Source: JANYJZ01 sp964523395 (GTDB lineage: Bacteria; Bacteroidota; Ignavibacteria; UBA10030; SZUA-254). From it: a stretch of DNA of 64,000 bases. How positions within the stretch are numbered: position 1 is the first letter of the stretch; the number at the start of each line of letters is the position of its first letter. The translations under genes and the position numbers were made by a program. Below are positions 59,627 to 64,000 of this stretch, one piece after another. The notes under the pieces were generated by a model. It had not been told where the DNA came from. It ran no database searches and saw only the letters and a program-made list of their open reading frames with translations. Location of the stretch: assembly GCA_964523395.1 (NCBI GenBank), contig CAZFXS010000007.1, positions 1 to 64,000 on the forward strand, given 5' to 3'.

Positions 59627-62386
59627 TCAGGAACATCCAGATGTTTCTCCACAATTGACGCACTTGTAGCACGTGCCGCTGCGGACCATGATGCTTCCGC
59701 AGGAGTGGCAAGGAGGTGCATCGGCTTGTGCCTGGTAGACTTCCTTCTCCGTCTTTTCTCTTGAAGGATTAATTGAAATCTTATTATCCTTCAGCGCGCC
59801 GGCAACTGCCAGTTCAACATGCTCTTCGATGTTCTTCGGCTGTTCATCGGGAGGGAGGAATTTCTTGCCGAGCCAGCGGAACATGTAATCGAGCACGGAC
59901 TTCGCAATAGGAATTTCCCTGTTGCCGGTGAAGCCGCTCGGCTCAAACCGCATATGCTGGAATTTCTCAACCAATACACGGAGCGGAACGCCATATTGCA
60001 ATGCCATGGAGACTGACGTTGCGAACGCGTCCATTAATCCGGAAATGGTGGATCCTTCCTTTGACATCGTAATAAAGATTTCGCCGGGGTTGCCGTCTTC
60101 GTAAAGTCCAACGGTAATGTATCCTTCATGTCCCGCGATCGAGAATTTGTGCGTCACTGCCTGCCGTTCATCAGGGAGGCGGCGGCGGTCAGCTTTTTGC
60201 TTTGCCGTTGCTGTCAGAGCATCAAGGCTGGTGTTCAATGGCTGTGTCCGTTTGCATCCGTCACGGTAAATGGCAATCGCCTTTAATCCCATCCGCCATG
60301 CTTCAACGTAGGTATTGGCGATATCCTGGGCGGTGACATCACTGGGCATATTCACAGTTTTTGAAATTGCGCCGGAGATGTAGGGCTGAACTGCCGCCAT
60401 CATTTTCACGTGTCCCATATACTGAATCGTGCGTACGCCTTTTGCGGGTTTAAACGCGCAATCAAAAACGGGGAGGTGTTCTTCCTTGAGATGTGGCGCG
60501 CCTTCAATCGTATCGTTTTTATCGATATAAGCCAGTATATGTTCGATCTGCTCGTCGATGTACCCTAGTTTTTTAAGCGAAAGCGGAACCGTCTGGTTGA
60601 CGATTTTAAGTAATCCGCCGCCGACAAGTTTCTTGTATTTTACAAGCGCGATGTCGGGTTCAACGCCGGTGGTGTCGCAATCCATCATGAAGCCGATTGT
60701 TCCGGTGGGGGCAAGTACCGTTGCCTGAGAATTACGGAAGCCGTATTCGCGTCCGATCGCGTAGGCATCATCCCACACTTTGCGCGCGGAGGTTAACAAA
60801 TCGCTTGGGACATATTTATCTTCAATTCTATCAGCTGCAAGGCCATGCATCTTCATGACTTTGAGCATCGGTTCGCGGTTTTTCTGGAAGCCGCGGAAGG
60901 GGCCCATTTCTTTTGCGATAATCGCGGATTGCTTGTAACCCTGCCCGCACATCAACGCAGTAATTGCGGCAGCATAGGCACGGCCTTCTTCGCTATCGTA
61001 TGCCAGGCCGCGTGCCATCAGAAGCGCGCCGAGATTTGCATAACCCATGCCGAGCGGGCGGTAGTCGTGACTGTTCTGGGTGATTTTCGGTGTCGGGTAA
61101 CTTGCGTTATCGACTTCCATTTCCTGCGCTGTAATTGTAATCGTTACGGCATGGCAGAATGATTCAACATCAAACTCACCGTCTTCCGTGCGGAACTTCA
61201 TCAGGTTCAGCGAAGCAAGGTTGCATGCAGTATCATCAAGAAACATGTATTCACTGCACGGGTTGGATGAATTAATAGGTGCGGTGTTTGAACAGGTATG
61301 CCAGTTATTAATAGTGGTATGGAACTGCATGCCGGGGTCGCCGCAAATCCATGCGGAGTCCGCCATCTCTTTCATGATGTTGCGCGCTTTAAACGTGTCC
61401 ATCGGTTTCCCGTCGCGGACAGCTTTTGTTGTCCAGTCCCTGTCGTCCACAACTGCACGCATGAATTCATCGTTCGCGCGGACAGAGTGATTGGCATTCT
61501 GATAGAACACAGAATCGTACGCGCCGCCGGGGACATTGAATCCGCCGTCGTAGCCGGCATCGATCAGTGACCAGGCTTTCTTCTCTTCATCGGACTTGCA
61601 ACGGATGAAGTCCATGATATCCGGATGTTCAGCGTTGAGAATGACCATCTTTGCCGCGCGGCGTGTCTTGCCGCCAGATTTGATAACGCCGGCAAACGCA
61701 TCGTAGCCTTTCATGAATGAAACCGGACCTGAGGCTGTGCCGCCGCTGGAGAGTCCTTCACGCGATGAACGGAGAGTTGAAAGATTTGATCCCGTTCCCG
61801 AGCCCCACTTGAATAATCTGCCTTCTGTCCTGGCAAGTTCAAGAATGGATTCCATGGTATCTTCAACCGAGTTGATGAAGCATGCCGAGCACTGCGGTTT
61901 TTCTTCGATACCGCAGTTAAACCAGACAGGACTGTTGAACGACATATATTGGTTGACAAGAAGGAATGTCAGTTCCGAATAAAATGTTTCCGCGTCTTCC
62001 TCTGACGCGAAGTAACCGCCTTTCTTACCCCACTCCGTCATGGTGCGAGAAACGCGGTTAACTAACTGACGGACACTCATCTCACGTTGCGGTGTTCCAA
62101 TTTTACCGTGGAAATATTTTGATACGACGACATTTGTCGCTGTCATTGACCATGATTTGGGAACCTCGACATTTTTCTGTTCGAAAATCGTTTCGCCTTT
62201 TTCGTTGCTGATAACGGCGGTACGGAATTCCCATTCGATCTGGTCAAATGGATGTACGTCAGGTTTCGTATAATATCTTCGGAATAATAAGCCGCGGCGC
62301 TGCTGCTGTGTGCCTTCGGGTTTTTCCTGCCTGACGGGTACGGTGATATCGCCTCCGCCAAGCACGGCCATCTCTGGTGTAGCCAT
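59627..62386 (-). CDS. nrdJ: Adenosylcobalamin-dependent (class II) ribonucleotide reductase
   Basis: Reduces ribonucleotides to deoxyribonucleotides using a B12 radical, with or without oxygen. 919 residues. Seen: MSFNSPVWFNCGIEEKPQCS with the active-site Cys region, NPCSEYMFLDDTACNLASLN with the radical Cys and Glu, FMMDCDTTGVEPDIALVK, and a C-terminal zinc-ribbon-like tail with four Cys in CxxC pairs (CHSCG ... CYKCVNCG) that likely recycles the active-site disulfide. Start ATG at 62386 follows a strong AGAGGAG site. Cells need cobalamin uptake or synthesis for this enzyme. Confidence 0.96.
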   Translation of the reverse strand: MATPEMAVLGGGDITVPVRQEKPEGTQQQRRGLLFRRYYTKPDVHPFDQIEWEFRTAVISNEKGETIFEQKNVEVPKSWSMTATNVVVSKYFHGKIGTPQREMSVRQLVNRVSRTMTEWGKKGGYFASEEDAETFYSELTFLLVNQYMSFNSPVWFNCGIEEKPQCSACFINSVEDTMESILELARTEGRLFKWGSGTGSNLSTLRSSREGLSSGGTASGPVSFMKGYDAFAGVIKSGGKTRRAAKMVILNAEHPDIMDFIRCKSDEEKKAWSLIDAGYDGGFNVPGGAYDSVFYQNANHSVRANDEFMRAVVDDRDWTTKAVRDGKPMDTFKARNIMKEMADSAWICGDPGMQFHTTINNWHTCSNTAPINSSNPCSEYMFLDDTACNLASLNLMKFRTEDGEFDVESFCHAVTITITAQEMEVDNASYPTPKITQNSHDYRPLGMGYANLGALLMARGLAYDSEEGRAYAAAITALMCGQGYKQSAIIAKEMGPFRGFQKNREPMLKVMKMHGLAADRIEDKYVPSDLLTSARKVWDDAYAIGREYGFRNSQATVLAPTGTIGFMMDCDTTGVEPDIALVKYKKLVGGGLLKIVNQTVPLSLKKLGYIDEQIEHILAYIDKNDTIEGAPHLKEEHLPVFDCAFKPAKGVRTIQYMGHVKMMAAVQPYISGAISKTVNMPSDVTAQDIANTYVEAWRMGLKAIAIYRDGCKRTQPLNTSLDALTATAKQKADRRRLPDERQAVTHKFSIAGHEGYITVGLYEDGNPGEIFITMSKEGSTISGLMDAFATSVSMALQYGVPLRVLVEKFQHMRFEPSGFTGNREIPIAKSVLDYMFRWLGKKFLPPDEQPKNIEEHVELAVAGALKDNKISINPSREKTEKEVYQAQADAPPCHSCGSIMVRSGTCYKCVNCGETSGCS

Positions 62387-62437
62387 CGATGTGGTCTCCT
62401 CTAAAAGGGTGGATGAATAAAGTTATTTAAATAGTCA

Positions 62438-62462
62438 AGCCTTCCGAAATGAACGGAAGGCT
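62438..62462. terminator. Hairpin in the nrdJ upstream region
   Basis: AGCCTTCCG (62438-62446) and CGGAAGGCT (62454-62462) with a 7-base loop, 52 bp upstream of the nrdJ start codon on its transcribed side. No T-run follows. It could be a 5' leader structure or end of an outside transcript. The 514-bp gap 62387-62900 otherwise holds AT-rich DNA; a 60-codon minus-strand frame at 62638-62820 has no ribosome site and is not called. I do not recognise a B12 riboswitch. Confidence 0.4.
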
Positions 62463-62900
62463 GAAAAAACGTAAATTTGGGTTGATTTCTTTAAAAAATG
62501 AGAATAGCGCTTTATCGTCGATACTTGACTCATTACTCCTTGGTAAACTTTCCTCTTTAAGTTCTGTCGTCAGGGGAGATGCGCAATTCCGACTCGTTTG
62601 AGCTTTGGTCGGCGACATTGGGACGAAATATATGCAGTTAAGTATAAGAAGTCAAGTAAAAAATTATTAAAATTTCGTGAGACTTATTATTTTCTACATA
62701 CTCCGGAATTTTTTCCTTGACACGAACTTGAAAATCCGGTTGGATTCGCGGTTGGACCACATCTCGAATTTTCGATGAAATAGTTCTGATTTTCCCATTT
62801 TTGGTCAGGTTGCTTTTCATCGTTTGAGACGCTATTTTACGCCGGACAATCCGATGTTTTGAAAAAGTACTCTCTGAAAATTAATTAAATTTTTTTAATC

Positions 62901-64000
62901 ATGTCAGCACCAATTCGATTCTCCACGATTGCAGAAATGTTTGATAAGTTACGCGACGCTTTTGAAAAAGAAGAGCGTCCCATGCTCATGCATAAAGTCG
63001 ATGGAGTGTACAAGGGGATTTCTTATACTGAGTTTGCTGAACGCGTCGACTGTTTCGCTCACGGCCTTGCATCAATTGGAGTAAAGCGCGGAGATCATAT
63101 TGCGGTGATTTCAGAGAATCGCCCGGAATGGGTAGTGGCCGACAGCGGCATGATCCGGCTTGGTGCAGTCAATATTTCCATCTATCCTACGCTCACACCA
63201 AAACAGATCGAATTTATTTTTAATGACGCCGGGGTGCAATACGCTGTCGTTTCAAATCAAATGCAGCTTCAGAAAGTGCTGAAAATCCTTCCTGATGTTC
63301 CGACACTGAAAATGATTATTGTCTTTTCAGAGAAAGGGATTGAGGGAAATAATCAAATCCTTTTCTATACATCCATCATTGAAAAAGGAAAAAAGTTCAG
63401 GGATGAACATCCCGGCTATGTTCAGCAGGAAACCGCGAGAGTAACACCCGATGATTTATTAACGCTGATTTATACGTCGGGAACGACCGGCAATCCCAAA
63501 GGAGTTATGCTGACGCATAATAATCTCGTGAGTAACATTATCGCATCGGCGGATTGCATCCCGTTTAATCATGAAGATACGCTCCTTTCATTTCTTCCTT
63601 TGTGTCATTCCTATGAACGGATGGCGGGATATTATACCGCGATGGCATGCGGTGTCACTATTGCGTATGCGGAAAGCATTGAGACGGTCCGTGATAACCT
63701 TGTTGAAGTGCGGCCAACAGTGGTAACCACCGTTCCCAGGTTATTCGAGCGGATTTATAATAGAATGATGAAACAGATTGATGCGTCTCCGCCGTTCCGG
63801 CAGAAAATTTTTCATTGGGCAGTTGGTGTCGGGCGGCGATACGCGCGGCAAAAGAAGCAGGGATCAGTTTCTCCGTTGCTTACGTTGCAGAATCGCATAG
63901 CGGATATACTGGTGTTCGGAAAAGTTAAGGCGCGTACTGGCGGGCGAATACGCTTTTTTGTCTCTGGCGGTGCGGCATTACCGCGGGAGTTGGGAGAATT
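62901..64000 (+). CDS. Long-chain acyl-CoA synthetase, truncated by the window end
   Basis: AMP-forming ligase of the FadD class. The first 366 residues are in the window and the frame is open to the end, with no stop codon. Seen: FSTIAEMFDKLRDAF start, ENRPEWVVADSGMIRLG, the phosphate-binding loop YTSGTTGNPKG followed by GVMLTHNNLV, FLPLCHSYERMAGYY and FVSGGAALPREL at the edge. These match long-chain acyl-CoA synthetases of this phylum. Activates fatty acids for lipid metabolism. Start ATG at 62901 follows an AT-rich stretch with no clear Shine-Dalgarno. Confidence 0.92.
   Translation, partial: MSAPIRFSTIAEMFDKLRDAFEKEERPMLMHKVDGVYKGISYTEFAERVDCFAHGLASIGVKRGDHIAVISENRPEWVVADSGMIRLGAVNISIYPTLTPKQIEFIFNDAGVQYAVVSNQMQLQKVLKILPDVPTLKMIIVFSEKGIEGNNQILFYTSIIEKGKKFRDEHPGYVQQETARVTPDDLLTLIYTSGTTGNPKGVMLTHNNLVSNIIASADCIPFNHEDTLLSFLPLCHSYERMAGYYTAMACGVTIAYAESIETVRDNLVEVRPTVVTTVPRLFERIYNRMMKQIDASPPFRQKIFHWAVGVGRRYARQKKQGSVSPLLTLQNRIADILVFGKVKARTGGRIRFFVSGGAALPRELGE

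Noticed and set aside
59597..59647. Small inverted repeats TCCCGCT/AGCGGGA and GAAACATC/GATGTTTC near the nrdJ stop
   Set aside because: They may add to termination but one overlaps the coding end, and neither has a T-run; not separable from the clearer hairpin at 59513-59541.
62638..62820. 60-codon minus-strand frame upstream of nrdJ
   Set aside because: No ribosome site and unremarkable sequence; intergenic AT-rich DNA gives such frames by chance.
62387..62900. Cobalamin riboswitch upstream of nrdJ
   Set aside because: No B12-box-like conserved string found; only a simple 9-bp hairpin is visible.
1..64000. CRISPR arrays, tRNA, rRNA, transposases
   Set aside because: No regularly spaced short repeats, no clover-leaf-like segments with CCA ends, and no transposase or integrase motifs noticed in the gaps or frames.

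Overview
The window looks like chromosomal DNA of a free-living Gram-negative bacterium of the FCB superphylum, closest in style to Ignavibacteria, Kapabacteria or Calditrichota-like lineages. The signs are three large secreted proteins ending in the Por-secretion (type IX) sorting domain with the NYPNPFNP motif and a KMMLMK/KMMLLK tail, a TonB receptor with an N-terminal carboxypeptidase-regulatory domain, many lipoproteins, an adenosylcobalamin-dependent ribonucleotide reductase, and a short M49-type peptidase with an HEXXH motif like that described in Caldithrix. GC is moderate. I see no rRNA, tRNA, CRISPR array, insertion sequence or prophage.

Layout. 0-5.4 kb: high-affinity phosphate uptake, pstS-pstS-pstC-pstA-pstB-phoU. 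5.4-14.5 kb: a GAF histidine kinase, purM, an FAH-family enzyme, an M23 peptidase, valS and a lipoprotein. 14.7-17.8 kb: a secreted cytochrome c, a cupredoxin and an M49-like peptidase. 19.2-21 kb: an AT-rich ATPase plus TOPRIM-like gene pair that looks horizontally acquired and defence-like. 21-30 kb: two type IX cargo proteins and a TonB receptor. 30-33.7 kb: a compact sixA - two thymidylate-kinase-like genes - ppx/gppA operon. 34-39.9 kb: a phoR/phoB pair, a second PhoB-like regulator with a degenerate receiver, and a DUF47-PiT phosphate transporter pair. 40-47.7 kb: efp, accB, accC, gcvH, gcvP, guaA. 48.4-59.4 kb: a large type IX cargo protein beside a six-gene operon (lipoprotein, cytochrome c lipoprotein, cupredoxin, outer-membrane barrel, histidine kinase, NtrC-type regulator). 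59.6-64 kb: nrdJ and a truncated acyl-CoA synthetase.

Two regulatory networks can be read from the DNA. (1) A phosphate regulon: an exact TTAACA-N5-TTAACA direct repeat with 11-bp period occurs three times, 71-102 bp upstream of and in the same orientation as pstC, the sixA-ppx operon and the second PhoB-like regulator. This joins phosphate import, apparent polyphosphate metabolism and regulation. (2) A sigma-54-like regulon: the large type IX cargo gene and the six-gene envelope operon both have TGGYACR-N4-TTGA promoter-like sequences, and upstream of each lies an identical 13-mer, TGTGGAATACATG. The operon itself encodes an NtrC-family activator, the expected driver of such promoters.

Other notable points: an 893-bp near-identical block repeated inside one cargo gene with diverged flanks (recent gene conversion or duplication), a response regulator whose phospho-accepting Asp is replaced by Glu, a thymidylate-kinase-like protein with Arg for the Walker A Lys, an EF-P with Asn at its modified tip position, and a His/Asp-rich stretch in a secreted protein.
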